Shown piece after piece: positions 26,302-34,699 of a DNA stretch of 64,000 nt. Both the position numbers and the translations under genes were made by a program. Numbering within the stretch: the stretch's first letter is position 1; every line of letters begins with the position of its first letter. This DNA comes from Desertimonas sp963732335. Lineage in GTDB: Bacteria > Actinomycetota > Acidimicrobiia > Acidimicrobiales > Ilumatobacteraceae. The notes below the pieces were generated by a model. The model saw nothing but the letters and a program-made list of their open reading frames with translations, had not been told where the DNA came from and searched no databases. Where the stretch lies: NCBI GenBank assembly GCA_963732335.1, contig CAVSZO010000005.1, positions 1 to 64,000 on the forward strand. Reading direction: 5' to 3'.

Positions 26302-26517
26302 ACCCGGATCGTCGCGGGCCGCGGCGTAGCAATGACCCGCAAAACGCCGTCAGGCTATTCATCAAATCGCCCACTCGAATAGCCAGCAGAACGCCGCCGT
26401 ACAACCCAGCAGAATGTCGGATGGAGAAATCTCGGCAAATACCCGCAGGTGCAGTGCTGGGCCGTCAAGGCAGCGAGGTGACCAGAGGTGCTGACACCCC
26501 GTCGGTACCATGCGCTC

Positions 26518-27087
26518 ATGAGGGCCGTGATGCTCGACGTCCCGGAATCGCTGCTCGACGAACGTCGGCGCCTGGGGTTGGACGTCTTCGACGAGATGTG
26601 GGAAGGGGTGCTGCACATGGTGCCGCCACCCTCGGGAGAGCATCAGTGCCTCGGATCGGAGTTGATCGCCGTATTCGTGGGCGCGGCCAAGCGACGTGGA
26701 TTGATCGTGTCCTACGAGACGGGACTGTTCGCGGCGGACGACGACTACCGGGTTCCCGACATCGTCGTCTCTCGGCCGGCCAACCGCAGCCACCGTGGTG
26801 TCGACGACACCGCCGAGCTGGTCGTCGAGCTGCGCTCGGCCGGCGACGAGTCGTACGAGAAGTTGCCGTGGTACGCGGCACGAGGCGTCACCGAGATGCT
26901 CATCGTCGACCCGGCCACGCGCCGGTTCGAGCTGTACCGCAACCACAGCGGCGCGGCGGTGCCCGTGGCGCCAGACGACGATGGCGGCGTCACGCTGGAC
27001 ACGCTCGGGTTCCGACTGCTCACCGTGGCGTCCGGCGAGGGCCCTCGGTTGCGGGTCACCGCCGACACCGAGAACACCGACTGCTGA
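26518..27087 (+). CDS. Uma2-family (DUF820) restriction-endonuclease-fold protein, copy 1
   Basis: A 189-residue PD-(D/E)xK-fold protein of the Uma2 group. WEGVLHMVPPPSGEHQ is the N-terminal signature, ADDDYRVPDIVVSRP the metal-binding aspartate, AELVVELRSAGDESYEKLPW the E-x-K-like core, and YAARGVTEMLIVDPATRRFE the end block. Function of Uma2 proteins is unknown though the fold is a nuclease. ATG 26518. A close paralogue is at 33810-34379; the upstream 30 bases (GACACCCCGTCGGTA) are shared too, pointing to duplication including the promoter. Intact. Confidence 0.85.
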   Translation: MRAVMLDVPESLLDERRRLGLDVFDEMWEGVLHMVPPPSGEHQCLGSELIAVFVGAAKRRGLIVSYETGLFAADDDYRVPDIVVSRPANRSHRGVDDTAELVVELRSAGDESYEKLPWYAARGVTEMLIVDPATRRFELYRNHSGAAVPVAPDDDGGVTLDTLGFRLLTVASGEGPRLRVTADTENTDC

Positions 27088-27090
27088 GGC

Positions 27091-27537
27091 TCAGGCACAA
27101 TCGGGCCGAGGTCGCCGCCGGCTTCGCCGCGGGTGGAGCGGCACGACGACGTCGTCGCGCGGCGGCGACTCGGCGGCGTAGCCGTCCACCTGAGGTGACC
27201 AGTCGTCGAGGTGGAGATCGAGACGGTCGAGGGCCGTGCGGAGGTCGGGCAGCGCCTCGTAGTAGACGTCGCACTCGGTGAACGGCTTGTCGAGATCGGT
27301 GTCGCCCCACACGTACACGTACGTGTGGCCCTGATCGTCGAGGTTCAGGTAGCAGCGGGTGATGCCGTGCTTGTACAGGTGGAGGGCCGGGCGGCCAGCA
27401 CTTTCCAACCGGCCCATGTACATGAACGGGCCGGGTTCGATGGTCGGCAGGTCGGCGGACTGGGCCGTCAGCTCGGCGACACGCTCTAGCGGTGCCCAGT
27501 CGGGCCAATGGACGTCGACGTAGCGATAGCGGTACAC
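27091..27537 (-). CDS. Hypothetical protein (148 aa)
   Basis: Not recognised. The protein starts MYRYRYVDVHWPDWAPLERV and is rich in aromatic and acidic residues, with YLNLDDQGHTYVYVWGDTDL and FTECDVYYEALPDLRTALDR in the middle and a basic tail of repeated Arg. No signal peptide, membrane segment or known motif. Codon use matches neighbours and the frame is open throughout. It converges on the Uma2 gene with three bases between stop codons, and is divergent from the next hypothetical gene by 155 bases. Confidence 0.55.
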   Translation of the reverse strand: MYRYRYVDVHWPDWAPLERVAELTAQSADLPTIEPGPFMYMGRLESAGRPALHLYKHGITRCYLNLDDQGHTYVYVWGDTDLDKPFTECDVYYEALPDLRTALDRLDLHLDDWSPQVDGYAAESPPRDDVVVPLHPRRSRRRPRPDCA

Positions 27538-27692
27538 GGTTCCCCTCCGGCTGATGGTTCGGCGAAGGGGATGTCGGCGACCGCTGATGGTATCGAGCTA
27601 CGGCAGCACCTGGCCGGGCGATTAGTGGCGCGAGGCGAGCGAGGCCGTCGGCATTTCGCCGGGGGACCGATTACGGTCAGCCGGGAAGCGAG

Positions 27693-28561
27693 ATGATGCG
27701 CCCGATCGTCGATCCCGAGGACGGGGCGTGGGAGGTCGCCCAGCTGTGGACGGCGCCCAACGCCGACGCCCTCCATGAGGTGTTGGCCCTCTATCCGCCG
27801 GTCCGACGCAGCGCCGACACGTTCGAGCCGCTCGCCCTGCTGTCGAAGCACCACGAAACCGAGCCGGCGACCTCGGTCGTCACCGCCACCCTGCTGCTTA
27901 CCGACCAGCGCTGGCGCGACGGCGCCGGCCAGCTCGTGCGCCGTATCGCCGAGTCGGGGATCCTCAGCGAGGACGAGCTCGACCTGCTGGCCCAGACGTT
28001 CCTCGCCGCCGGCGACGCCGTCTACTGGCACGTGCCCGACGAGTGGTTCAGCGACGACGGCATCGAGATCGAGTTCGGTCCCGGCCCGCAGGAGGGTGCC
28101 ACCAACGCCGCCGCCGACCCGGACGAATCGACGCCCCAGCCGGCGGTCGCCCGGCGGGATGTGTTCGCTCCCTTGCGCCGCTGGGCCGCGGCGAGAGCGC
28201 TGTCCAGAGCACCGGACTCCTGGGCTGCGTTGCGTGCCCGCGCCAAGGAACTCAGCGCACGGCCCGGCGCCGCTGTGATGTGTGGCGCCCTCGACGCAGC
28301 CGACGTGCTTCCGCCGCCGGCGCAAACGCTGCTGATCGATGACGGCATCACCTGGTCCGACCATGCCGTCCGGCTGTTGGCGCTCGGCCGCCTCGCCGAA
28401 CGCGACGGACCGGCCGCGGCGTTCGACATCGCTCAGCACGATCCGAACGGGCGCGTACGCCGGTGGGCCGCGACCCTCCTCGAACGAGGATTCGTCCGAT
28501 GGCTGAGTCGCCCGCAACGTCCCGGCGGTCGACGTCGCAGCACCCGCCGACGCTGTTCTGA
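27693..28561 (+). CDS. Hypothetical helical (HEAT-like) protein, 3' end unclear
   Basis: About 290 residues, mostly alpha-helical by composition, with leucine- and alanine-rich segments such as ALLSKHHETEPATSVVTATL, QLVRRIAESGILSEDELDLL and HAVRLLALGRLAERDGPAAA, giving a repeat-like HEAT character. The N-terminus MMRPIVDPEDGAWEVAQLWT follows ATG 27693. The original frame runs on without a stop into the duplicated cupin fragment to 28943; a one-base shift near 28495 would end it at 28561 (ATSRRSTSQHPPTLF). No function assigned. The downstream 200 bases (28562-28756) contain no recognisable gene. Confidence 0.45.
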
Positions 28562-28756
28562 CTGGCACGGTTTTCTGGACGGCGACCGTGCAACTCAATT
28601 CGCTTTGGTCCCGATTTGGTCGTGCGGCGACCACTGCGGTGACGAAGGCACCGGTGAAGATCCGCCAGCACGCGGCGCGGGCTCCACGCGACTGTTGCGC
28701 AACCTTTCAGGACAGCCAGCGACTCTAAAGCAAATCCCGATCTTCTTTCAGGTCGG

Positions 28757-29062
28757 CGGCCTCGAGACCGGTAGTCGATCTCCGAGTGGTGGCTGGAACC
28801 GCGCTCGACCGGGCCTGGCGAGCACAGCCACGATGCCAACGACGACGTGTTCTACGTGCTCTCGGGTAGGGCGACGTTCGTCCTCGACGGCAACGACATC
28901 GACGCCGGCCCGGGCTCGTTCGTGCGGGTTCCACCGGGGGTGATGCACGACTACCGCAACGACACCGACGAGCCGGTCCGCCTGCTCAATGTCTACGTGC
29001 CCGGCGGGTTCGAGGAGGAGATGCCGGGGATCGTCGCCTGGTTCGCCAGCCACGCGCCGTAG
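28757..29062 (+). pseudogene. Truncated second copy of the cupin gene
   Basis: Nearly identical to 32367-32682 of the intact cupin gene (only scattered substitutions, such as GTAG to GTAC and GTTCCA to GTCCCG). It lacks the first roughly 28 codons, and a 7-bp deletion between two GACCGG direct repeats (GACCGGCGACCGG in the full copy) shifts the frame. From ATG 28847 a 71-residue remnant (FYVLSGRATFVLDGNDIDAG onward) stays open to the same stop. Likely a dead fragment of a recent dispersed duplication. Confidence 0.75.
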
Positions 29063-29125
29063 GGCGCTGGCTGAGCCACTTCCGGCTCGGTCGCCGTCGC
29101 CTGCGTGATCGCTACGGTGCGGTGG

Positions 29126-29686
29126 ATGCCTGCCACATCGAGAACCGCTCATCGGTTGAAGATCACGATCAACGAGATTCGCCCGCCGATCTGGCGACGT
29201 GTGCTGGTTCCCAGCACGGCGACTCTCGCCCAGCTGCACCAAGTGATCCAGGAACTGTTCGGCTGGTGGAACTACCACCTGCACGAGTTCGAGATCGACG
29301 GCGTGAGCTACGGCATCGACGACGGTGAGGGCTGGGGCGACCCGCCCGTCGACGAGCGCAGGACGCGGCTCGGCGCGGTCGTGGCCGCCGGGAGCCGGTT
29401 CCGCTACGTCTACGACTTCGGCGACGACTGGCACCACCTCATCGAGGTCGAGGACGTGGTCGCGCTGGAGCCCGGCACGACGTATCCACGCTGTCTCGCC
29501 GGCAAGCGTTCACGGCCACCGGAGGACGTCGGGGGTCCGCCGGGATACGCCGAGTTCCTGCGGGTGATCGCCGACCCATCCGACGCCGAGCACGAGCACC
29601 TGATCGAGTGGTCGGGCGGTGACTTCGACCCGGATCGATGCGACATCGCCGAGATCAACGCCGCGCTCACCCCGATCAAGACGTGA
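29126..29686 (+). CDS. Plasmid pRiA4b ORF-3-like family protein
   Basis: A 186-residue protein of the pRiA4b ORF-3/IS1096 TnpR-like family: ITINEIRPPIWRRVLVPSTA, LAQLHQVIQELFGWWNYHLH, FRYVYDFGDDWHHLIEVEDV and PRCLAGKRSRPPEDVGGPPG are hallmark blocks in order. The family travels with mobile elements and plasmids but its molecular role is not established. ATG 29126 begins MPATSRTAHRLKITINEIRP, matching the family start; earlier in-frame codons do not. Intact. Its presence supports the view that 25-35 kb is accessory DNA. Confidence 0.85.
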   Translation: MPATSRTAHRLKITINEIRPPIWRRVLVPSTATLAQLHQVIQELFGWWNYHLHEFEIDGVSYGIDDGEGWGDPPVDERRTRLGAVVAAGSRFRYVYDFGDDWHHLIEVEDVVALEPGTTYPRCLAGKRSRPPEDVGGPPGYAEFLRVIADPSDAEHEHLIEWSGGDFDPDRCDIAEINAALTPIKT

Positions 29687-29718
29687 GCCTCGGGCCGCAC
29701 TTCCTGGAGCAGCCCGCG

Positions 29719-31356
29719 CTAGTGGCCGGCGAACGCCTCTTCCAGCCACCAGGACGGTGCGCGGGTGATCTTGGCGTCGATCAGTAGCGGTGCGCGGCGG
29801 TCGCCGTCGACCCAGTCGGCGACTGCTCCGAGGTCGGCCGGCGTGCGGACAGTCGCTCCTTCGAACCCGAACCCGCGGGCGATCGCGGCGATGTCCGTGG
29901 GCGGGAACTCGACCGTGTCGAGTCGGTGCCCGTGTGGACCGAAGTGGTGGACCTCGGCGCCGTAGGCGTCGTCGTTGTAGACCACCACGACCATCGGCAG
30001 GCCGAGCCGGACGACGGTGTCGAGCTCGGCGACTCCCATCAGCCCGCCGCCGTCGCCGAGGGCGGCGACTGGCAGCCGATCTGGCTGGGCGAGCGCCGCG
30101 CCGATGGCGGTGGCGAGACCGAGGCCGATCGACTGGAACGCCTGGGTGAAGCAGAACCCCCACTCGTCGGGCACCGACAGGTACATGCTCGGGTATCCCA
30201 TGAAGTTGCCGGAGTCGATGCTGACGACGCGTTCGACAGGCAACAGGTCGTCGAGGGCGATCGTCAGCGTGCGCGGGTCGATCCGGTCGTTCGTGCCGGT
30301 GTCGGTGTACGGCACGTCGCGCCAACGGATCTCGCCGGCGATGCGTGTTCGCACTTCGGCGGTGCGGTAGCCCGTTCGCGTGCCGTCGACGAGTGCCGTC
30401 GCGCCGACAGCGGTCTCGTGAACGTCGCCGACGACCCCGAGCGCACCGTCGCGATGTGCGCCGATCGCCGCTCGCTCGTCGTCGACCTGGATGACTGTCG
30501 CGCCGTCGGCGATCAGCCGACCGTGCCGCATCGTCCACATGTTCAGAGCGCAGCCCCACCCGACGATCAGGTCGGCGCCGTGGATCAGCTCGGCGGCGAG
30601 CGGCGAGGCGAACCCGCCGGACACGTCCAGCGACCACGGGTTGCCGTTGAACAGGCCTTTGGCGACCGCAGACGTGGCGACGAGCGCCCCGGTCGCCTCG
30701 GCGAGCCGCTCGAGGGCGTCCCGGCTGCCCGCACCGCGCGCGCCGCGGCCGGCGACGAACACTGGGCGCTGTGCTCGGTCGAGCGCCTCGAGGAGGATGG
30801 TCAGGTCGGAGGCGCTGGGTGCGACCGGCTGGTGTTCGGAATGGCCTCCCTCTGGTGCCGGCACCGACGTCGGCACCGGCTCGGCCTGGAGCTGGAGTGG
30901 GACGTTGAGCACGACCGTGCGACGCCGGTGGCGGGCGAGGTCGACGGCGGCGCGGGTCTCGGCGACTGCCGTCGCGGCAGAGGTGACTCTCGCCGGCACG
31001 GCAGTCACGGCGGTGGCGAGGGCCTGCTGGTCGACGTAGAAGTTCGACCGTGGCTGGGTCACCTCGGCAGCGACGACCACCATCGGCGTGCGGCTCTTGG
31101 CGGCCTCGGTGATCCCGGTCATCGCGTTGGTCAGACCGCAGCCCTGGTGGACGGTCACCGCCGACACCTTTCCGCTCATCCTGGCGTAGGCGTCGGCCAT
31201 CGTCGCCGCGCCGTTCTCGTGCCGTGCGGCGACGAACGTGGCGCCGCCATCGACGAGCGCGTTGGTGATGTGGAAGTTGCCGGAACCGACGACGCCGAAG
31301 ACCCGGTCGACCCCCGCCGCGGCGAGCGTCGCGCCAACGGCTTCGGCGACGTTCAT
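29719..31356 (-). CDS. Thiamine-diphosphate-dependent enzyme (acetolactate synthase-like large subunit)
   Basis: A 545-residue ThDP enzyme. The N-terminal Pyr domain has the catalytic glutamate in FVAARHENGAATMADAYARM; the middle domain starts near LTILLEALDRAQRPVFVAGR; the PP domain has the cofactor motif GDGGGLMGVAELDTVVRLGL with VVVVYNDDAYGAEVHHFGPH (GDG ... N). The substrate could be an alpha-keto acid; the FAD-site residues of real acetolactate synthase are not evident, so decarboxylase or lyase action is as likely. ATG at 31356 overlaps the cyclase stop (TGATG), so the two are a coupled operon. Intact and of family length. Confidence 0.85.
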   Translation of the reverse strand: MNVAEAVGATLAAAGVDRVFGVVGSGNFHITNALVDGGATFVAARHENGAATMADAYARMSGKVSAVTVHQGCGLTNAMTGITEAAKSRTPMVVVAAEVTQPRSNFYVDQQALATAVTAVPARVTSAATAVAETRAAVDLARHRRRTVVLNVPLQLQAEPVPTSVPAPEGGHSEHQPVAPSASDLTILLEALDRAQRPVFVAGRGARGAGSRDALERLAEATGALVATSAVAKGLFNGNPWSLDVSGGFASPLAAELIHGADLIVGWGCALNMWTMRHGRLIADGATVIQVDDERAAIGAHRDGALGVVGDVHETAVGATALVDGTRTGYRTAEVRTRIAGEIRWRDVPYTDTGTNDRIDPRTLTIALDDLLPVERVVSIDSGNFMGYPSMYLSVPDEWGFCFTQAFQSIGLGLATAIGAALAQPDRLPVAALGDGGGLMGVAELDTVVRLGLPMVVVVYNDDAYGAEVHHFGPHGHRLDTVEFPPTDIAAIARGFGFEGATVRTPADLGAVADWVDGDRRAPLLIDAKITRAPSWWLEEAFAGH

Positions 31357-32126
31357 CACCGCTCGACGAGTGCCAGCACCCGCACCGGCGACCCCGAGCC
31401 ACCGACGATCCGCAGCGGGGCAGCGATGACCACCGCCCCGGTCGGCGGCAGCAGGTGCAGGTTCTGCAGCTGGGCGAGGCCGTACTTGCCGTTGCCGAGG
31501 AGGAACGAGTGGCACGGGAAGGGCGGGTCGAAGGAGTGCGCCGCCCCGGCGTCGGTACCGATCGTCTCGACGCCGATGCCCTGCAACGGAGATTGCTCGG
31601 CCACCCAGCGGGCGCACTGCGCGGACATCCCCGGGCTCGTCGGGCCGGACTCGGTGTTGTTGATCATCTCCTGCTGCGTCGCCCGTGACGACCACCCGGT
31701 GCGGCAGAGCAGCCACCCACCGTCGGGGAACGCCCCGTGCTCGGCGGCGAAGGCCTCGAGGTGCTCGACCTCGATGAGGAAGTTCGGGTCCTCGACCACA
31801 CGGTCGGCGATGTCGATGACGACCGCCGGGGCGACGAACGCCGACACCGGCACCGTCGCGACGTCGGCCTTGTCCTGTCCGGTGATCCAGTGGATCGGGG
31901 CGTCGAAGTGGGTGCCGGTGTGCTCTCCGGTGTGGAAGTTGTTCCAGTACCAGGCCGGTCCGCGCTCGTCGTAGCGGCTGATCTCCTCGAGCTCGAAGCG
32001 GGCGGTCTGGCCGAACTCCGGCGGCAGCTCGAGCAGGGGCGTCCGGTCCGACAGCGGGGCGGTGAGGTCGACCACCTCGACGGATCCGGACGAGAGTGCA
32101 CTGATCAGGTCGGCAAGCACGGGCAT
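31356..32126 (-). CDS. Cyclase-family (kynurenine formamidase-like) metal hydrolase
   Basis: A 256-residue hydrolase of the cyclase/KynB-like superfamily. The metal signature HTGEHTGTHFDAPIHW (H-x-G-T-H-x-D-x-P) is complete, with WLLCRTGWSS and GVETIGTDAGAAHSFDPPFP as later family blocks. These enzymes open amide, lactone or imide rings (N-formylkynurenine, isatin) or act on cyclic esters; with a ThDP enzyme coupled downstream, ring opening followed by keto-acid cleavage is a reasonable idea but unproven. ATG 32126 begins MPVLADLISALSSGSVEVVD; an upstream longer frame is unsupported. Intact. Confidence 0.85.
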   Translation of the reverse strand: MPVLADLISALSSGSVEVVDLTAPLSDRTPLLELPPEFGQTARFELEEISRYDERGPAWYWNNFHTGEHTGTHFDAPIHWITGQDKADVATVPVSAFVAPAVVIDIADRVVEDPNFLIEVEHLEAFAAEHGAFPDGGWLLCRTGWSSRATQQEMINNTESGPTSPGMSAQCARWVAEQSPLQGIGVETIGTDAGAAHSFDPPFPCHSFLLGNGKYGLAQLQNLHLLPPTGAVVIAAPLRIVGGSGSPVRVLALVER

Positions 32127-32280
32127 CGTCCCAGTCTTGTCGCTGCCCGCCGTCGATCTCAGGATGGATCGAGGCGCCGGAGCCCCCGTTCGCACCAATT
32201 GGTGCAAGGTGCCGATCGAGGCCCGTGGCTATCGGGCTTGACCGTGTCGGAAACGTGCGGCGCCGAGCGACGATGGGGGT

Positions 32281-32682
32281 ATGGAACCGACGACCTCTGT
32301 GATCGTGCTCGGCGACGGCGCCGGGCGGGACTACCCATGCGGCACGATGCGCGCCGTGTTCAAGGCCGACGGCCCCGAGACCGGCGACCGGTACTCGATC
32401 TCCGAGTGGTGGCTGGAACCGCGCTCGACTGGGCCTGGCGAGCACAGCCACGATGCCAACGACGACGTGTTCTACGTGCTCTCGGGTACGGCGACGTTCG
32501 TCCTCGACGGCAACGACATCGACGCCGGCCCGGGCTCGTTCGTGCGGGTCCCGCCGGGGGTGATGCACGACTACCGCAACGACACCGACGAGCCCGTCCG
32601 CCTGCTCAACGTCTACGTGCCCGGCGGGTTCGAGGAGGAGATGCCGGGGATCGTCGCCTGGTTCGCCAGCCACGCGCCGTAG
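32281..32682 (+). CDS. Cupin-domain protein
   Basis: A 133-residue single-domain cupin. Cupin motif 1 is GEHSHDANDDVFYVLSGTAT (the usual metal Glu is Asp in this version), and motif 2 is GSFVRVPPGVMHDYRN with the second histidine region. The C-terminus GGFEEEMPGIVAWFASHAP resembles phosphomannose-isomerase-like and other small-molecule-binding cupins. ATG 32281 follows a short divergent gap from the cyclase gene. It is the intact partner of the fragment at 28757-29062. Substrate or ligand unknown. Intact. Confidence 0.85.
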   Translation: MEPTTSVIVLGDGAGRDYPCGTMRAVFKADGPETGDRYSISEWWLEPRSTGPGEHSHDANDDVFYVLSGTATFVLDGNDIDAGPGSFVRVPPGVMHDYRNDTDEPVRLLNVYVPGGFEEEMPGIVAWFASHAP

Positions 32683-32713
32683 CGCGGCCGGCAGCGGAAC
32701 CCGAATGGGCTTC

Positions 32714-32782
32714 TGGGGAGAATCCGTGTCAGGTGTCGACACGAATCTTCCCCAGTTGGCCGAGTGACACGGATCTTCCCCA
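32714..32782. repeat. Cluster of GACACG-TCTTCCCCA repeat units
   Basis: Three near-identical 17-base units: inverted TGGGGAGAATCCGTGTC (32714-32730), then GACACGAATCTTCCCCA (32738-32754) and GACACGGATCTTCCCCA (32766-32782). Units 1 and 2 form an imperfect hairpin; units 2 and 3 are direct repeats 28 bases apart. A further unit with the same flank GGCCGAGTG lies at 56490-56518. Confidence 0.65.
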
Positions 32783-32873
32783 GATAGCGGGACGACGCCG
32801 CCATCTCCGGGCACTCCGCAAGGAGATGGGGCGGAGTTCTCCGGGTGACCCAATCGTCGGCAACAGTGGTGGT

Positions 32874-33488
32874 GTGAAGAGAGCCAGCGCCATCAGGCAC
32901 CTCGTCGAGATGGCCGACGTGGCCGGCGACAACATGAGGTTGCGAGACACCGACATCGGCTGGCCGCTCGAGGAAATGTGGGTCACCGGCGACCTTCTCG
33001 GCTCGGCGGATCCGATCGAGAGCGGTGAGGTGGTGTTGCTCCTCGATGTGCCCCCCGACGAGCTGCCGTGGCTGGCCATGCACCCAGTAGGTGAGTGGGT
33101 CGGCGAGCAGCTACGACTGGGTAAGCGGCCGTTCTTGTGGTGGTACCGGCCCTCGGTGTGGCCGGCGTGGAACCAGGAGCATCGGCGCCTCGCCAGGTTC
33201 TGGACCGCGGCCGATGGGCTCGACCAGGCAGTCATCGAGGCGCTGCGGTCACAGCATTTCGACGACATGGCCGTCGTCGAGCCGTCGCCCGCTGAGCTGG
33301 TCGAGCAGCTCGGCGTGGAACTCGACGCAGCCCGCCGCCATCTGCGATCCGTGCTCGACCAGTACTGGAACGACAGCTGGCGACGCGAGCACAAGGGCTA
33401 TGGCGGGTCGCCCGAGGACCACCTTTGGCGGGCGGGCCGTGCCGTGTCGCTGCTGCTCGACGCCGTCGGACATCAGGCGGACGTCTGA
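32874..33488 (+). CDS. Hypothetical protein (204 aa)
   Basis: No family assigned with confidence. GTG 32874 gives VKRASAIRHLVEMADVAGDN, then LRDTDIGWPLEEMWVTGDLL and VLLLDVPPDELPWLAMHPVG, a tryptophan-rich block (RPFLWWYRPSVWPAWNQEHR) and a helical C-terminus (LVEQLGVELDAARRHLRSVL). No signal peptide or membrane segment, so likely cytoplasmic. The protein looks well structured and its frame is intact; codon usage is like its neighbours. It is followed by a DUF2630 gene 48 bases later. Function unknown. Confidence 0.6.
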   Translation: MKRASAIRHLVEMADVAGDNMRLRDTDIGWPLEEMWVTGDLLGSADPIESGEVVLLLDVPPDELPWLAMHPVGEWVGEQLRLGKRPFLWWYRPSVWPAWNQEHRRLARFWTAADGLDQAVIEALRSQHFDDMAVVEPSPAELVEQLGVELDAARRHLRSVLDQYWNDSWRREHKGYGGSPEDHLWRAGRAVSLLLDAVGHQADV

Positions 33489-33536
33489 CTCCGGAGTCTG
33501 CGCGACGATGGGACCCCGCCCACAGGAGGTCGCGGC

Positions 33537-33779
33537 ATGGATGATGCGGAGATCGTCAAGCGGATCGGCGAGCTCACGGAGGAGGAGCACCAGCTCGAGC
33601 AGGGCCACGCCGATGAGCCGCTCGGACCGGACGAGCTCGAGCGCATGCGCTCGCTGGAAGTTGCCCTCGACCAGTGCTGGGACCTGCTGCGCCAGCGCCG
33701 GGCGCGGCGCAACGCCGGCCTCGACGCCGATGATGCCAAGGTGCGGCCGCCGGACGTCGTCGAGGGCTATCAGCAGTAG
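33537..33779 (+). CDS. DUF2630-family small protein
   Basis: An 80-residue protein matching DUF2630, a small conserved actinobacterial family: MDDAEIVKRIGELTEEEHQL, LERMRSLEVALDQCWDLLRQ and RRARRNAGLDADDAKVRPPD cover it end to end. It is predicted to be two charged helices. Role unknown. AGGAGG ribosome site eight bases before ATG 33537. Intact. Confidence 0.9.
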   Translation: MDDAEIVKRIGELTEEEHQLEQGHADEPLGPDELERMRSLEVALDQCWDLLRQRRARRNAGLDADDAKVRPPDVVEGYQQ

Positions 33780-33809
33780 CGCCTGACACCCCGTCGGTAC
33801 GATGCGAAC

Positions 33810-34379
33810 ATGAGGGCCGTGATGCTCGACGTCCCGGAATCGCTGCTCGACGAACGTCGGCGCCTGGGGTTGGACGTCTTCGACGAAGTCTGGGAAGGGG
33901 TGCTGCACATGGTGCCGCCACCCTCTGGAGAGCATCAGCGCTTGGGGTCGGAGCTGATCGCTGTCATTCTGGTCGCTGCCAAGCAGCGTGGATTGGTCGC
34001 ATCGCACGAAACGGGTCTGTTCGCAGCTGATGACGATTACCGCGTGCCCGACCTCATCGCCTCGCTTCCGCTCAACTGCACCCACCGTGGTGTCGACGAC
34101 ACGGCCGAGTTGGTGGTCGAGTTGCGGTCACCGAACGACGAGTCGTACGAGAAGCTGCCGTGGTACGCCGCACGAGGCGTCACCGAGATGCTGATCGTCG
34201 ACCCGGCCACGCGCCGGTTCGAGCTGTACCGCAACGACGGTGGCACGGCGGTGGCCGTGGTACCAGACGACGACGGTGGCGTCATCCTCGACACGCTCGG
34301 TGTGCGGCTGCTCACGGTGGCTTCCGGTGACGGACCGCGGCTGCGCGTCACCACCGACGCCGAGACCACCGACTGCTGA
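33810..34379 (+). CDS. Uma2-family (DUF820) protein, copy 2
   Basis: A 189-residue paralogue of the gene at 26518-27087. The first 40 residues are identical or nearly so (MRAVMLDVPESLLDERRRLG), the middle differs more (SLPLNCTHRGVDDT against the other copy), and the end YAARGVTEMLIVDPATRRFE is shared. The PD-(D/E)xK residues (PDLIAS; ELVVELRSPNDESYEKLPW) are kept in both. Also shares the 15-bp leader GACACCCCGTCGGTA. Followed by a toxin-antitoxin pair. Intact. Confidence 0.85.
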   Translation: MRAVMLDVPESLLDERRRLGLDVFDEVWEGVLHMVPPPSGEHQRLGSELIAVILVAAKQRGLVASHETGLFAADDDYRVPDLIASLPLNCTHRGVDDTAELVVELRSPNDESYEKLPWYAARGVTEMLIVDPATRRFELYRNDGGTAVAVVPDDDGGVILDTLGVRLLTVASGDGPRLRVTTDAETTDC

Positions 34380-34404
34380 GGCGGTCATGCGTCGATCGAC
34401 GGAC

Positions 34405-34431
34405 GTACGTATGAGATAGACTCGTACGTAC
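34405..34431. promoter_or_regulatory. Palindromic operator of the toxin-antitoxin operon
   Basis: GTACGTATGAG (34405-34415), five bases, CTCGTACGTAC (34421-34431): an inverted repeat with one mismatch, 29 bases upstream of the antitoxin start. TAGACT at 34417-34422 may be a -10 element. Antitoxin-toxin complexes of the Phd/VapB type commonly repress at such dyads. Confidence 0.6.
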
Positions 34432-34459
34432 AACCAAGCACACTTCGAGAGGCCACACC

Positions 34460-34699
34460 ATGACAGTCACCGCGTCGCAACTGCGCCAGGACATCTATCG
34501 TCTCCTCGACCAGGTGCTGGAGTCCGGTGAGCCCTTGGAGATCGTGCGCAAGGGACGACGGTTGCGACTGATCCCCGACTCGCCGACGCGTCGGTTGGAC
34601 CGAATCGTCGGCAACTCCGAGGCGATCATCGGGGACCCCGACGAGCTCGTGTCGATCGACTGGTCCCGAGAGTGGACCGCAGGGGCATTCGAGTCGTGA
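34460..34699 (+). CDS. Phd/YefM-type antitoxin
   Basis: A 79-residue antitoxin. Residues 1-40 are the Phd/YefM DNA-binding module (MTVTASQLRQDIYRLLDQVL, ESGEPLEIVRKGRRLRLIPD); the rest (DPDELVSIDWSREWTAGAFE) is the toxin-neutralising tail. Start ATG 34460 is preceded by GAGAGG. The last base of its stop codon lies in the toxin's start (GTGA overlap), the normal order antitoxin first. It should bind the palindrome at 34405-34431 and block transcription of both genes. Intact. Confidence 0.85.
   Translation: MTVTASQLRQDIYRLLDQVLESGEPLEIVRKGRRLRLIPDSPTRRLDRIVGNSEAIIGDPDELVSIDWSREWTAGAFES

Noticed and set aside
28562..28756. Possible gene or mobile-element end between the hypothetical gene and the cupin fragment
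   Set aside because: No terminal inverted repeats, target duplication or transposase fragment found; open frames here lack family features.
29719..32853. Single 1044-residue minus-strand open frame
   Set aside because: Only the part from 31356 down is a real protein (the ThDP enzyme); the rest lies antisense or out of frame with the cyclase and cupin genes.
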